Assembly (NCBI RefSeq): GCF_001187555.1
Contig: NZ_LFIJ01000001.1
Location: 832,169 to 896,168 of the forward strand
Direction: 5' to 3'
Length of the DNA: 64,000 nt
From: Gilvimarinus polysaccharolyticus
Lineage (GTDB): Bacteria; Pseudomonadota; Gammaproteobacteria; Pseudomonadales; Cellvibrionaceae
Shown piece after piece: positions 50,373 to 60,367 of this stretch (position 1 is the first letter of the stretch; each line of letters opens with the position of its first letter). A program made the position numbers and the translations under genes. The notes below the pieces were generated by a model. The model saw only the letters and a list, made by a program, of their open reading frames with translations. It was not told the DNA's origin and searched no databases.

Positions 50373-50963
50373 TTACTCGGCGCTTGCCAGTGGGTCTAGT
50401 CCCGCCGCGCAGAGCATACTGGTGAGGCGTATTAATGGTAAGCCGATGAGCGTATTGGGGTCGTCGCCCGCGAGTGATGTAAATAACGAAATTCCCAGGC
50501 CTTCACATTTAAAGCTGCCGGCGCAGTCATAAGGTTGCTCTCGGCTTAGATAGCTGCGCAATTGGTTGTTGCTTAATGAGCGGAATGTGGCTCGATAACT
50601 CTCTACCGATAATTGCTGAGAGTCATCACTGCTATTGTAGAGGCACAGGCCAGTATAAAAGGTGACGGTTTTGCCGCGCGAGTGTTGCAGTTGCGTAAGG
50701 GCGTTATCAAAGTTGCCGGGCTTGTTTAATTGTTTGCCGTCGCACCAGGCGACTTGGTCTGAGCCAATAATCAGCGCGTTAGGGTGTCGACCTTTAAGGG
50801 CGCGAGCTTTGTGGCAGGCAAGCCTTTGCGCCAAGGCTTCGGGGGCTTCATTGGTTAGCGCTGTTTCGTCGATGTCGGGTGCCTCGGCAATAAAATCGAG
50901 CCCTAGCTGGCGCAGTAATGTTTGTCGGTAAGGGGAGCTGGAGGCAAGGATAAGTGGCTTCAT
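50373..50963 (-). CDS. Nucleoside-triphosphate pyrophosphatase of the Maf family (YceF-like)
   Basis: A 196-residue Maf protein that hydrolyses (modified) nucleoside triphosphates, most likely 7-methyl-GTP given its neighbourhood (the YceF subgroup). It begins LILASSSPYRQTLLRQLGLD and holds IIGSDQVAWCDGKQLNKPGN, KARALKGRHPNALI and YDCAGSFKCEGLGISLFTSL. It is on the strand opposite to both neighbours and ends 12 bases from the phosphatase gene. It sits upstream of yceD, as in Pseudomonas, where sppA lies between; sppA is absent here. Confidence 0.92.
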   Translation of the reverse strand: MKPLILASSSPYRQTLLRQLGLDFIAEAPDIDETALTNEAPEALAQRLACHKARALKGRHPNALIIGSDQVAWCDGKQLNKPGNFDNALTQLQHSRGKTVTFYTGLCLYNSSDDSQQLSVESYRATFRSLSNNQLRSYLSREQPYDCAGSFKCEGLGISLFTSLAGDDPNTLIGLPLIRLTSMLCAAGLDPLASAE

Positions 50964-51170
50964 TATTTGTGGCTCGACATTGTTGGGTTGAGAAGGTTGG
51001 GTTGAGAAGGTTGGGGTGCGGGCAACCCTCTTGGTTGCGGCCGTTATATTAGCGTAAAGCGAGGTCTAGCCATAAATTTTAAGCCATTTTGCTGAAATGC
51101 TTTAAATAGTAGGGTTGGGGAGCTATTTTTCTTTGACAGATGCGCTTTCGATCCCTATTATTGCGCGCTT

Positions 51171-51713
51171 ATGTCACAGCCATCCTTTAGTCAGCCGCTG
51201 CCACGTCAGGGCGACCCGCGAAAATACGCCCAACAGGGCATAGAGATCTCGGGTTTTGTTGATCTAAAACAGCTGCCTAGATTGGCAACTGCGGTGGCAG
51301 ACAAGAATGCAAGGTTTGCGGTTGTTCTGTCATTTTCAATTAATGAAGAGCGCAAGCGAGTGGTGCAGGGCAGTATCGAAGGCGAGGTGGGTTTAACCTG
51401 TCAGCGTTGTTTAGATACAGTTCAGGTGCCGTTGGCGTGTGAAGTTAATCTCGGCATTATTTGGGATGAGGATCAGGCAAAAACCTTACCGCGTGATCGC
51501 GATCCTTGGATTGCGGCAGAGGGCCCTGCAGAGTTCTACGACTTGGTCGAAGAAGAACTGTTGTTAAGTCTGCCAGCGGTTGCTTATCATGATCGCGCAT
51601 GCGTACCCCACGAGCACTTTGAAAGTAAAGCGCCCGAATCGGGGGCTCAAGAGCAAACGAAACAAAACCCGTTTCAAGTTCTGGAGCAACTTAAAGGAAC
51701 GCCGAAAAAATAG
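51171..51713 (+). CDS. yceD: DUF177 protein YceD (23S rRNA accumulation protein)
   Basis: A 180-residue DUF177 protein needed for proper 23S rRNA accumulation. The family signature is LTCQRCLDTVQVPLACEV with the CxxC zinc-like motif. EEELLLSLPAVAYHD is also typical. It heads the cluster yceD-rpmF-plsX-fab genes. It lies 68 bases before rpmF, a conserved pairing across bacteria. The ATG at 51171 begins the conserved N-terminus; a promoter is likely in the 207-base gap before it. Confidence 0.93.
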   Translation: MSQPSFSQPLPRQGDPRKYAQQGIEISGFVDLKQLPRLATAVADKNARFAVVLSFSINEERKRVVQGSIEGEVGLTCQRCLDTVQVPLACEVNLGIIWDEDQAKTLPRDRDPWIAAEGPAEFYDLVEEELLLSLPAVAYHDRACVPHEHFESKAPESGAQEQTKQNPFQVLEQLKGTPKK

Positions 51714-51781
51714 AAGGCTTGTTCTCTAAAGTCTTCTTTGAGGCGCCCCAGCTTCAGTTTTTTGTTATTTAGGAGTTAATC

Positions 51782-51964
51782 ATGGCCGTACAGAAAAGTA
51801 AAAAGACTCGTTCCAAGCGCGGTATGCGTCGTTCACACGATGCGTTGACCGGACCTACCTTGTCTGTTGATTCAACCAGTGGTGAAAAACACCTGCGTCA
51901 TCACGTGACTGCTGACGGTTTCTACCGTGGTCGCAAAGTGATCGACATCGCATCTGCCGAGTAA
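51782..51964 (+). CDS. rpmF: 50S ribosomal protein L32
   Basis: A 60-residue ribosomal protein (bL32). Begins [20 protein letters not shown], the standard N-terminus. [16 protein letters not shown] is also typical. Contains no zinc cysteines, the C-minus form. A strong AGGAG lies 8 bases before ATG. plsX follows after 4 bases. Confidence 0.97.
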   Translation: MAVQKSKKTRSKRGMRRSHDALTGPTLSVDSTSGEKHLRHHVTADGFYRGRKVIDIASAE

Positions 51965-51968
51965 GTAT

Positions 51969-52988
51969 TTGCTAGAAGACGATTTTCCATTGTCTAAGCC
52001 AATACGATTAGCTGTAGATGCTATGAGCGGGGACTTCGGTCCCCGCATTGCTATTCTCGCGGCGATGGAATTTGCCCGCACCTTTCCTGATGTCCAATTG
52101 TTGCTGTTTGGTGAGCGCGTCTTGATGGAGCGCGAGATTCGCACGTCTGTCCCCTCCAATATTCAACTTATTGATACCCAGAGCGTTATTGCGATGGATG
52201 CTGATCCGCGTCAGGCGTTGCGCCAAGGCGACAGCTCATCAATGTGGCAAACACTATTAGCTGTCGCTGACGATCGTGCCGACGCGTGTGTCAGTGCGGG
52301 CAACACCGGCGCACTGATGTTGCTCAGTCGTCGTGTTGTGGGTGTGTTGCCAGGGGGCGAGGTGCCAGCTATTTGTAAAGCGATGCCGGTGCAATCCAGC
52401 GTTACATTGATGTTGGATTTGGGGGCGAATGTTTACTGCAGCAGTGAGCAATTGTTGCAGTTTGCTAGGATGGGGGCCGTGCTGGCCCGCGCTAGTGGTG
52501 TAAGTCAGCCTAAAGCGGCACTGTTAAATATTGGTACTGAAGCGGGTAAGGGTACAGCTGTTATTCGCGATGCGGCAAAACTATTGGCGCAAGTAGATGA
52601 TTTTGAATACGTAGGTTTTATCGAGGCCGATGCTATTTATAATGGCGAGGTGAACGTTATTGTCTGCGATGGCTTTAGCGGTAACATTGCACTGAAGGCC
52701 AGCGAGGGAGTGGCTCGGTTAATTGCCAGCCGAATAAAGGAAAGTTTTGCGACAGGCTTTGGGCGTTTGATGGCGCCACTGATGTGGCCGCTGATTAAAC
52801 GCTGGCGCGCAGAGCTGAATCCAGATGTTTATAATGGTGCAATCTTGGCGGGTTTGGCGGGCACCGTTATTAAAAGCCACGGTGGGGCTTCTGTGCCTGC
52901 TACCGTTAATGCTTTACAGCTTGCTTATGAGCAGGCGAAATTTGGAACGACTAAAAAAATGGCGCGCGCACTTAGCGTTGCCCAGTAA
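51969..52988 (+). CDS. plsX: Phosphate acyltransferase PlsX
   Basis: A 339-residue enzyme converting acyl-ACP and phosphate to acyl-phosphate for phospholipid synthesis. Family blocks are LAVDAMSGDFGPRIAILAAM, ADACVSAGNTGALMLLSRRV and VIVCDGFSGNIALKASEGVA. I place the start at TTG 51969, four bases after rpmF. The usual VDAMGGD reads VDAMSGD here, a mild substitution in the substrate loop. It is followed by fabD without fabH, as in Pseudomonas. Confidence 0.95.
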   Translation: MLEDDFPLSKPIRLAVDAMSGDFGPRIAILAAMEFARTFPDVQLLLFGERVLMEREIRTSVPSNIQLIDTQSVIAMDADPRQALRQGDSSSMWQTLLAVADDRADACVSAGNTGALMLLSRRVVGVLPGGEVPAICKAMPVQSSVTLMLDLGANVYCSSEQLLQFARMGAVLARASGVSQPKAALLNIGTEAGKGTAVIRDAAKLLAQVDDFEYVGFIEADAIYNGEVNVIVCDGFSGNIALKASEGVARLIASRIKESFATGFGRLMAPLMWPLIKRWRAELNPDVYNGAILAGLAGTVIKSHGGASVPATVNALQLAYEQAKFGTTKKMARALSVAQ

Positions 52989-53020
52989 ACCTGTTTGTCA
53001 GTTTAAAAGAGTAAATAATT

Positions 53021-53962
53021 ATGGCCGCAAATAATTTGGCATTTGTATTTCCTGGGCAGGGCTCGCAACAAATTGGTATGTTGGCGCCGTTGGCCGCCGA
53101 GTACCCGGTTGTGCTGCAAACGTTTGCCGAAGCTTCAGAGGTGTTGGGTTACGACCTTTGGGGTCGGGTGCAAAATGGCACGCAAGATGAAATTAATTTG
53201 ACTGAGTGTACTCAGCCGTTACTGCTGACTGCCAGTGTTGCGATTTGGCGTGTGTGGCAAGAGCGCGCAGGCGCGCAGCCCGCGCTTTTGGCTGGGCACA
53301 GCTTAGGTGAGTGGTCGGCTTTGGTGTGCGCCGGTGTTGTCTCGTTTGCCGACGCGGTCGCGCTTGTGCGTCAGCGCGGCAAGCTTATGCAAGAAGCTGT
53401 GCCTGCGGGTCAGGGCGCTATGGCCGCTATTATTGGTTTAGCCGATGATGCTGTATTAACTGCTTGTGCGAGTGCAGCGCAGGGCGAAGTGGTTGCAGCG
53501 GTTAACTTTAACTCTCCCGGTCAAGTGGTTATTGCCGGTCACAGCGCTGCGGTTGAGCGCGCTATGCTCGCTTGCAAAGAGGCTGGTGCAAAGCGTGCCT
53601 TGGCGTTGCCTGTGAGTGCGCCGTTTCATACCGAACTGATGCGCCCGGCGGCTGACGGTTTAGCCTCTTGGGTTGAGGGTGTGGAGTTTAGTGCGCCGAT
53701 CATACCCGTTGTGCACAATGTTCACGCCCGCGCAGAAGCGGATCCGGTAAAAATTAAAGCGTTAATGATCGAGCAAATTTACAGTCCAGTACTGTGGGTC
53801 GATTGCATTAATGCGCTGGCCGATGCAGGTGTTGAAAACCTAGTTGAGTGCGGCCCCGGCAAAGTGTTGGCAGGGTTGGCAAAGCGTATTAATAAATCAT
53901 TAAGCGCTAGCTCTATTGAAGCCTCGGCCGATCTGGATGCGGCTGTGGCGCAGCACCATTAA
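53021..53962 (+). CDS. fabD: Malonyl-CoA:ACP transacylase
   Basis: A 313-residue enzyme loading malonyl onto ACP for fatty acid synthesis. The nucleophile serine is in LAGHSLGEWSALV, the catalytic His in SAPFHTELM, and FPGQGSQQIGML is the N-terminal family motif. Complete. It lies 32 bases after plsX and 21 bases before fabG. Confidence 0.97.
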   Translation: MAANNLAFVFPGQGSQQIGMLAPLAAEYPVVLQTFAEASEVLGYDLWGRVQNGTQDEINLTECTQPLLLTASVAIWRVWQERAGAQPALLAGHSLGEWSALVCAGVVSFADAVALVRQRGKLMQEAVPAGQGAMAAIIGLADDAVLTACASAAQGEVVAAVNFNSPGQVVIAGHSAAVERAMLACKEAGAKRALALPVSAPFHTELMRPAADGLASWVEGVEFSAPIIPVVHNVHARAEADPVKIKALMIEQIYSPVLWVDCINALADAGVENLVECGPGKVLAGLAKRINKSLSASSIEASADLDAAVAQHH

Positions 53963-53983
53963 ATCTCAAAAAGCGAGAAAAAT

Positions 53984-54727
53984 ATGACAACAGATAATAA
54001 AGTCGCGCTGGTAACCGGTGCGAGTCGTGGGATTGGCGCGGCTATTGCCGAGCAATTGGCGCGTGATGGTTTTACTGTTATTGGTACGGCAACCAGTGAA
54101 AACGGTGCTGCGGCCATTACTGCACGTTTTGTTGCGCAGGGCGTGACCGGCGTTGGTAAAGTGCTAAATGTGACTGATGCGGATTCGGTGAGCGGGCTTT
54201 TGCAGGACATCCAACAAGAGTATGGTGTACCCTTAGTTTTGGTTAATAACGCTGGCATCACTAAAGATAATCTGTTGATGCGGATGTCTGAAGAAGAGTG
54301 GTTTGATGTGATTAACACCAACCTCAGTGCGGTGTTTCGTTTAAGTAAGGCGGTATTGCGCGGCATGATGAAAAATCGCTGGGGACGTATTATTAATGTC
54401 GGCTCAGTAGTGGGCGCGATGGGTAATGCCGGGCAATCTAACTACGCTGCAACTAAAGCGGGGGCGGCCGGTTTTGCACGTTCTTTGGCGGCAGAAGTAG
54501 GCTCGCGCGGTATTACGGTTAATACTGTTGCTCCGGGCTTTATTGATACTGATATGACGCGTATATTACCCGATGAGCAAAAGGCGCAACTGCTAAATAA
54601 AATTCCGCTGGGGCGTTTAGGTAAGCCCGAAGAGATTGCGGCGGTAGTTGGATTTTTAGCTTCTGACGCTGGAGCTTATGTTTCGGGTGAAACAATACAC
54701 GTCAATGGCGGCATGTACATGAATTAA
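53984..54727 (+). CDS. fabG: 3-oxoacyl-ACP reductase
   Basis: A 247-residue short-chain dehydrogenase reducing 3-oxoacyl-ACP with NADPH. The cofactor loop is TGASRGIGAAIAEQLA; the catalytic Ser-Tyr-Lys are in NVGSVVGAMGNAGQSNYAAT with the K of ATKAG. The C-terminus ends GGMYMN. Complete. acpP follows after 190 bases, with its own likely promoter. Confidence 0.97.
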   Translation: MTTDNKVALVTGASRGIGAAIAEQLARDGFTVIGTATSENGAAAITARFVAQGVTGVGKVLNVTDADSVSGLLQDIQQEYGVPLVLVNNAGITKDNLLMRMSEEEWFDVINTNLSAVFRLSKAVLRGMMKNRWGRIINVGSVVGAMGNAGQSNYAATKAGAAGFARSLAAEVGSRGITVNTVAPGFIDTDMTRILPDEQKAQLLNKIPLGRLGKPEEIAAVVGFLASDAGAYVSGETIHVNGGMYMN

Positions 54728-54917
54728 AGTTGCCTGCAACTGTTTGATTTAAAAGAAAAAAAGTAAAAAGATTAAGAATTTTAGTCCAATGCGTTACAAC
54801 CTGGTAGAAATAGATGTAAAATGCGCATCGATTTCGCCGTAGAAAATCTGGAACCGTCAAACTGGTTCTGAACATGACGGTTTCGTCGATACTACCTATT
54901 AGGAGTTGAATTAGATC

Positions 54918-55154
54918 ATGAGCAGCATTGAAGAACGCGTAAAAAAGATCGTTGCTGAGCAACTGGGTGTTAAAGAAGATGAAGTGAAAAACGAAGCTTC
55001 TTTTGTTGAAGATTTGGGCGCGGATTCTTTGGATACCGTTGAATTGGTGATGGCTCTGGAAGAAGAGTTTGAAACCGAGATTCCAGATGAAGAAGCTGAA
55101 AAAATTACCACGGTTCAGTTGGCCATCGACTACATCAATGCCAACTTGGGCTAA
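54918..55154 (+). CDS. acpP: Acyl carrier protein
   Basis: A 78-residue acyl carrier. The phosphopantetheine serine is in [18 protein letters not shown]. Begins [20 protein letters not shown], as usual. A TTAGGAG lies 9 bases before ATG. It is followed by a strong terminator, so ACP can be made in excess of the other enzymes. Confidence 0.98.
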   Translation: MSSIEERVKKIVAEQLGVKEDEVKNEASFVEDLGADSLDTVELVMALEEEFETEIPDEEAEKITTVQLAIDYINANLG

Positions 55155-55185
55155 TCTGCCACAGATTTGGTAGCAGATTTTGAGG

Positions 55186-55221
55186 AAGCCGTATTATTGA
55201 GAAATAATACGGCTTTTTCTT
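55186..55221 (+). terminator. Intrinsic terminator between acpP and fabF
   Basis: AAGCCGTATTATT (55186-55198) pairs with AATAATACGGCTT (55203-55215), followed by TTTCTTT. It would end most acpP transcripts; fabF lies 69 bases on and may rely on read-through or a promoter of its own. Confidence 0.9.
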
Positions 55222-55289
55222 TGGGTTTTTTGACCGCCCAAACGTTAGGTTTATGGCGTTTAAGTCCTTTATGAGGGAGAGGTACCAAC

Positions 55290-56534
55290 GTGTCGCGTAA
55301 AAGAGTTGTTGTAACAGGTTTGGGTATGGTGAGTCCGCTGGGCAATACCGTGGCTGAAACTTGGGATGGAATCCTGGCGGGCCGAAGCGGTGTGGCGCCA
55401 ATCACCCGTTTTGATGCTGCGGCTTTTAGTACACGCTTCTCGGCTTCGGTTAAAGACTTTTCGGCCGAAGGTTACTTTCCGCTTAAAGATGCCCGCAAGA
55501 TGGACCCCTTTATTCAGTTTGGCATGGTCGCAGGTATTCAGGCGATGCGTGATGCTGGCCTTGAGATTACCGAGGAAAATGGTGACCGCGTAGGTGTTTC
55601 TATTGGCTCGGGTATTGGCGGGATTGGTAGTATCGAAGACGGTGCATTAATCGTCGAGCATAAAGGGCCTCGACGTATATCCCCATTTTTTGTTCCCGGC
55701 GCGATTATCAATATGATTGCCGGTAACCTTTCGATTTTGTACGGTTTGCGCGGCCCTAATCTCGCGGTTACCACCGCATGTACAACCGGCACCCACAGTA
55801 TTGGCTTGGCAGCACGTACCATCATGTATGGCGATGCGGATGTCATGCTTGCCGGTGGCGCTGAGATGGCAACCACACAAGTGGGCGTTGGTGGTTTTGC
55901 CGCTGCTCGTGCACTGTCTACACGTAACGATGACCCACAGGCTGCTAGCCGGCCTTGGGATAAAGACCGCGATGGTTTTGTCTTGGGCGAAGGTGCCGGT
56001 GTAATGGTGCTGGAAGAGTACGAGCACGCCCGCGCCCGTGGCGCCAACATTTATGCCGAGCTAATAGGCTTTGGTATGAGTGGTGATGCTTATCATATGA
56101 CCTCGCCTCCAGAAGATGGCGCTGGCGCGGCCCGATCTATGCAAAATGCTATTAACGATGCCGGTATTGCACTAGAGTCGGTTAATTATATTAATGCTCA
56201 CGGCACTTCTACGGTGGTAGGTGATAGAGCTGAATGCATGGCTGTAAAAACAGTTATGCAATCGGCAATCGACCAAGTCGCGGTTAGCTCGACTAAATCT
56301 ATGATTGGTCATTTGCTGGGAGCGGCTGGTGCGGTGGAAGCTATTTTTAGTGTCTTGGCAATTCGCGATCAAGTGGCGCCGCCCACCATTAACCTCGATA
56401 ACCCCGATGAGATGTGTGACATTAATCTTGTGCCACACACTGCGCAAGAGCGACCGATACAGGCTGTTTTAAGTAACTCGTTTGGTTTTGGCGGTACTAA
56501 TGGGTCGCTGTTGTTTTCAAAGTTACGCAATTAA
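55290..56534 (+). CDS. fabF: 3-oxoacyl-ACP synthase II
   Basis: A 414-residue condensing enzyme extending acyl-ACP chains. The catalytic triad is Cys in [17 protein letters not shown], His in [15 protein letters not shown] and His in [14 protein letters not shown]. The N-terminal [16 protein letters not shown] is standard. Complete. pabC follows after 44 bases. Confidence 0.97.
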   Translation: MSRKRVVVTGLGMVSPLGNTVAETWDGILAGRSGVAPITRFDAAAFSTRFSASVKDFSAEGYFPLKDARKMDPFIQFGMVAGIQAMRDAGLEITEENGDRVGVSIGSGIGGIGSIEDGALIVEHKGPRRISPFFVPGAIINMIAGNLSILYGLRGPNLAVTTACTTGTHSIGLAARTIMYGDADVMLAGGAEMATTQVGVGGFAAARALSTRNDDPQAASRPWDKDRDGFVLGEGAGVMVLEEYEHARARGANIYAELIGFGMSGDAYHMTSPPEDGAGAARSMQNAINDAGIALESVNYINAHGTSTVVGDRAECMAVKTVMQSAIDQVAVSSTKSMIGHLLGAAGAVEAIFSVLAIRDQVAPPTINLDNPDEMCDINLVPHTAQERPIQAVLSNSFGFGGTNGSLLFSKLRN

Positions 56535-56578
56535 TACGCCTTAATGTATCTACGGTGGGGCCCTGAGCCCCAATAGCC

Positions 56579-57457
56579 ATGTCGACACCCGCACCTCCTT
56601 TAATTTGGATCAACGGCAAGCAGAGGCATCAGCTCTCGGCGCTCGATCGTGGCTTAGCCTATGGTGATGGGTTGTTTGAAACCTGCCGTTTGCACGATGG
56701 GCGCTTGCCCCTTTGGTCGCGACATTTACAACGTTTGCAAACAAGTGCTGCAGCTTTCGGTATTGAGCTTAATATCATACAGCTGCAAGCGTGGCTCGAT
56801 ACGGCACTAGCGGTTTTGGATGATGCGGCTATTGCTCATGGAACGGTTAAAGTCATCGTTACCCGTGGCGTTGGTGGGCGCGGCTATCGCCCCTCGCAAA
56901 GTGCCGCGACAACGATTGTGTTGGCCGTGTTTGCCGATAACCTTGAGCTTTTAACCGCGTCTCATGTGCCGGCACATATTAGGGTTTGCGCTATGACTTT
57001 GGGGCGCAACCGTATTTTGGCCGGGCATAAACACCTTAATCGATTAGAGAATGTGCTGGCTCGTGCCGAGTGGCAAGACGATGCTACCGATGAGGGTTTA
57101 ATGCTCGACGACTGCGCCAATGTTATCGAGGCAACAGCGCATAATATATTTATTTACCGCGATGGTTGTTGGCACACGCCGGCATTGACTGAGGCGGGGG
57201 TTGCTGGTGTGATGCGCCAACTCATCATTGATGAGTTGGCGCCATGCTGCAATGTGAGTGTTATTGTGGCGCCAATAACCTTGCTCGATGTTTGCCGGGC
57301 CGATGAGGTGTTGTTGTGCAACAGTAATCGTGGGGTTCGGTCTGTAGCGTCGTTAGTAGACGGTTCAGGAGTTTTACATCAGTTTTCAGGTTGCCAGCAC
57401 ACGCAACGATTAGCGGTAGCGCTGAGTAATTTCTTGCAAGACAAAGGTAGTTATTAA
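56579..57457 (+). CDS. pabC: Aminodeoxychorismate lyase
   Basis: A 292-residue fold-type IV PLP enzyme making p-aminobenzoate for folate. The N-terminal block DRGLAYGDGLFETCRLHDGR and the PLP lysine in LAGHKHLNRLENVLARAE are typical, as is LMLDDCANVIEATAHNIFIY. Its last base is shared with the mltG start (TAATG). Its position after fabF is conserved. Confidence 0.94.
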   Translation: MSTPAPPLIWINGKQRHQLSALDRGLAYGDGLFETCRLHDGRLPLWSRHLQRLQTSAAAFGIELNIIQLQAWLDTALAVLDDAAIAHGTVKVIVTRGVGGRGYRPSQSAATTIVLAVFADNLELLTASHVPAHIRVCAMTLGRNRILAGHKHLNRLENVLARAEWQDDATDEGLMLDDCANVIEATAHNIFIYRDGCWHTPALTEAGVAGVMRQLIIDELAPCCNVSVIVAPITLLDVCRADEVLLCNSNRGVRSVASLVDGSGVLHQFSGCQHTQRLAVALSNFLQDKGSY

Positions 57458-58518
57458 TGATTCAACTGGCCGTTGGTTTGGTGAAGCGACTCATGCTGCT
57501 TGCGCTGCTTGCGTTGGTGGTGTCTGCTTTAGGCGCCATGCAGTATTTTAAGCAGTGGTATGCTGAGCCTATGGCATTGCCTGATTCTGGCTTGCAGTAC
57601 CAGTTAAAAGCGGGCGGAAGCCTAAGTGCTGCGGCATCAGAGTTGGCCGCGCAAGGTATTCTTAAGCATCCACAAGTATTAACCCTGTACGCTCGTCTAA
57701 GTAATCAAAGCGAGGTGCGCGCGGGTGATTATTTGCTAGAGCCTGGTATGACACCACGGCAATTTATGAAGATGCTGCATACCGGCAACGTCGTGAGCTA
57801 CACCGTAACGCTTATTGAGGGCTGGACGTTTGCCCAAGCGGTACAGGCACTGGCAGAGTCCGAACGTATTGACTCTCGATTGGCCGGGCAAAGTGTAGAA
57901 GCTCAGTTGGCGATGCTCGACTTGCCCATCGAGCACCCCGAAGGCTGGTTCTTTCCCGATACCTATCATTACACTGGCGGCACCACGGATATTGAGATTC
58001 TGCAGCGAGCGTATCTTAAGATGCGTCAAACTCTGGATGAACTTTGGCCCGAGCGCGACGTGGGGCTGCCGTATAAAACTCCCTACGAAGCGTTGATTAT
58101 GGCATCAATTGTCGAGCGTGAAACGGGCGCTGCGTGGGAGCGGCGTAAAATCGCTGGGGTGTTTGTCAGAAGGCTAGATAGCAATATGCGACTGCAAACA
58201 GACCCAACGGTTATTTACGGTATGGGCGATGCTTATAACGGTAAAATTGGTCGCGCTGACCTAAGGCGCCCGACCCCCTATAATACCTATGTTATTCGTG
58301 GTTTACCGCCAACCCCTATCGCTTTGCCGGGCGGACAGGCGGTTTATGCCAGCATGCATCCAGATCCGGGTAGCGAGCTCTATTTTGTCGCTAAAGGCGA
58401 TGGTACCCATGAGTTTTCGGACACACTTGAGGCGCATAATAATGCTGTGCGGCACTACCAAATACAGCGCCGTGAAGGATATCGCTCGACCGTCCGGCCG
58501 GGCGAGCTTGAGCAGTAG
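57457..58518 (+). CDS. mltG: Endolytic murein transglycosylase MltG
   Basis: A 353-residue YceG-like protein that cleaves nascent peptidoglycan and sets strand length. One N-terminal span ([20 protein letters not shown]) anchors the catalytic domain in the periplasm. The catalytic Glu is in [32 protein letters not shown], then [20 protein letters not shown], are also diagnostic. It overlaps the pabC stop. In Pseudomonas and E. coli tmk and holB follow; here glnS does. Confidence 0.95.
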   Translation: MIQLAVGLVKRLMLLALLALVVSALGAMQYFKQWYAEPMALPDSGLQYQLKAGGSLSAAASELAAQGILKHPQVLTLYARLSNQSEVRAGDYLLEPGMTPRQFMKMLHTGNVVSYTVTLIEGWTFAQAVQALAESERIDSRLAGQSVEAQLAMLDLPIEHPEGWFFPDTYHYTGGTTDIEILQRAYLKMRQTLDELWPERDVGLPYKTPYEALIMASIVERETGAAWERRKIAGVFVRRLDSNMRLQTDPTVIYGMGDAYNGKIGRADLRRPTPYNTYVIRGLPPTPIALPGGQAVYASMHPDPGSELYFVAKGDGTHEFSDTLEAHNNAVRHYQIQRREGYRSTVRPGELEQ

Positions 58519-58607
58519 GAAATACCTCTGCCAAGCATTACAATACGCCATATCTTAATAGCCGGCCAAGCCGGCGCCCTCGCTTGCCAACTGGATTGTT
58601 AATCAGT

Positions 58608-60302
58608 ATGACTGAAATTACAGAAAATGCCGCTGTTAAGGCTGAAAAGCCATCACATTTTATTCAAAATATTCTCCGTACAGATTTAGAGGAAGGCAAC
58701 GTTGCAAGTGTCGTGACACGCTTTCCACCAGAACCCAACGGTTATCTGCATATCGGTCATGCAAAATCGATTTGCTTAAACTTTGGTATGGCAAAACAGT
58801 TTGGCGGTGCGTGTAATTTACGATTCGATGACACTAACCCGGAAAAGGAAAGTGATGAGTACGTCGAAGCTATTAAGCGCGATGTAACGTGGTTGGGCTT
58901 TGCGTGGGATGGTGAGATCCGCTTTACCTCGGATTACTTTGATCAGTTACACAGCTGGGCGATAGAGTTGATTAAAGCCGGCAAGGCATATGTGTGTGAT
59001 TTGAACGCCGATCAAGCTCGAGAGTACCGTGGCACGTTAACTCAACCGGGTAAAAACAGCCCTAATCGCGACCGTAGCGTTGATGAAAATCTAGCGTTAT
59101 TTGAGCAAATGCGAGCAGGTGAACTGGAAGAGGGCAGTTGCTCGCTGCGGGCAAAAATTGATATGGCGGCGCCCAATATTAATTTGCGCGACCCGATTAT
59201 TTACCGAATCAAAAAAGTCGATCACCATCAAACTGGTGACAAATGGTGTATTTATCCCTCGTATGACTTTGCCCACGGCCAAAGCGATGCTATTGAAGGT
59301 GTAACTCATTCAATTTGTACCCTAGAGTTTGAGGATCATCGGCCGCTGTACGAGTGGTTTATTGCCAATATTTCTGTACCTGCCAAGCCTAAGCAGTATG
59401 AGTTTGCGCGACTTAATTTAAATTATACGGTTACCAGTAAGCGCAAGTTACGTCAGCTGGTAGAAGAGGGGCACGTCGAAGGTTGGGATGATCCTCGTAT
59501 GCCGACTATTTCGGGAATGCGACGTCGAGGTTATACGCCAGAGTCACTGCGTAATTTTTGCGAACGCATCGGTGTGACCCGCTCCGATAGTATGGTTGAT
59601 GTAGGCATGTTGGAGTACTGCGTACGCGATGACTTGGATAAAAATGCACCACGCGCTATGTGTGTTCTGCGTCCGTTAAAAGTGACTTTAACAAATTATC
59701 CCGAAGGTAAAATTGAGCGATTAGTGGCCGCAGGTCATCCTAATCGCGATGACCTAGCTGAGCGCGAGTTGCCCTTTGGTAAAACCGTTTTTATCGATGT
59801 TGAAGACTTTCGGGAAGAGGCCAATAAAAAATACAAGCGTTTGGTGTTGGGCAAGCGGGTTCGGTTACGCAATGCTTATGTGATTGAGGCCGATGAAGCG
59901 ATTAAAAACGATGCGGGCGAAATCATTGAGGTGAAGGCGCGAGTCATCGAAAACACCATTGGTGTTGACCCTGAAGATGGCGTTAAGCCCAAAGGGGTTA
60001 TTCATTGGGTGTCGGCCGACGAACATATCGAGTGTGATATTCGTTTGTATGATCGCCTGTTTAATGAAGAAGTGCCGGGTGCCGCTGATGGTGATTTTTT
60101 ACAGGCAATAAACCCTGACAGCTTGCAAATATTACGCGGTGCGAAAGTGGAAGTATCATTGCGTGATGCGCAGCCGGCATCAGTTTATCAGTTTGAGCGC
60201 GAGGGATACTTTTGCCTCGATGAACAGCACAGTAAAGAGGGCGCGCCAGTGTTTAACCGAACGATCAGCTTGCGCGATAGCTGGGCAAAGATGTCCCAGT
60301 AA
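58608..60302 (+). CDS. glnS: Glutaminyl-tRNA synthetase
   Basis: A 564-residue class I synthetase charging tRNA-Gln. The HIGH motif is [13 protein letters not shown] and the KMSKS-type loop is [32 protein letters not shown] and [20 protein letters not shown] are family landmarks. I chose ATG at 58608; the frame starts at a TTG 24 bases earlier that lacks a family match. The C-terminal anticodon-binding domains are complete. cysS follows after 65 bases. Confidence 0.96.
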   Translation: MTEITENAAVKAEKPSHFIQNILRTDLEEGNVASVVTRFPPEPNGYLHIGHAKSICLNFGMAKQFGGACNLRFDDTNPEKESDEYVEAIKRDVTWLGFAWDGEIRFTSDYFDQLHSWAIELIKAGKAYVCDLNADQAREYRGTLTQPGKNSPNRDRSVDENLALFEQMRAGELEEGSCSLRAKIDMAAPNINLRDPIIYRIKKVDHHQTGDKWCIYPSYDFAHGQSDAIEGVTHSICTLEFEDHRPLYEWFIANISVPAKPKQYEFARLNLNYTVTSKRKLRQLVEEGHVEGWDDPRMPTISGMRRRGYTPESLRNFCERIGVTRSDSMVDVGMLEYCVRDDLDKNAPRAMCVLRPLKVTLTNYPEGKIERLVAAGHPNRDDLAERELPFGKTVFIDVEDFREEANKKYKRLVLGKRVRLRNAYVIEADEAIKNDAGEIIEVKARVIENTIGVDPEDGVKPKGVIHWVSADEHIECDIRLYDRLFNEEVPGAADGDFLQAINPDSLQILRGAKVEVSLRDAQPASVYQFEREGYFCLDEQHSKEGAPVFNRTISLRDSWAKMSQ

Positions 60303-60367
60303 AACCGACTCGGCTACAAAAGATACAGTGTTTGCCTAAAGATACAAAAGCGTAGAGAAACTGAACT

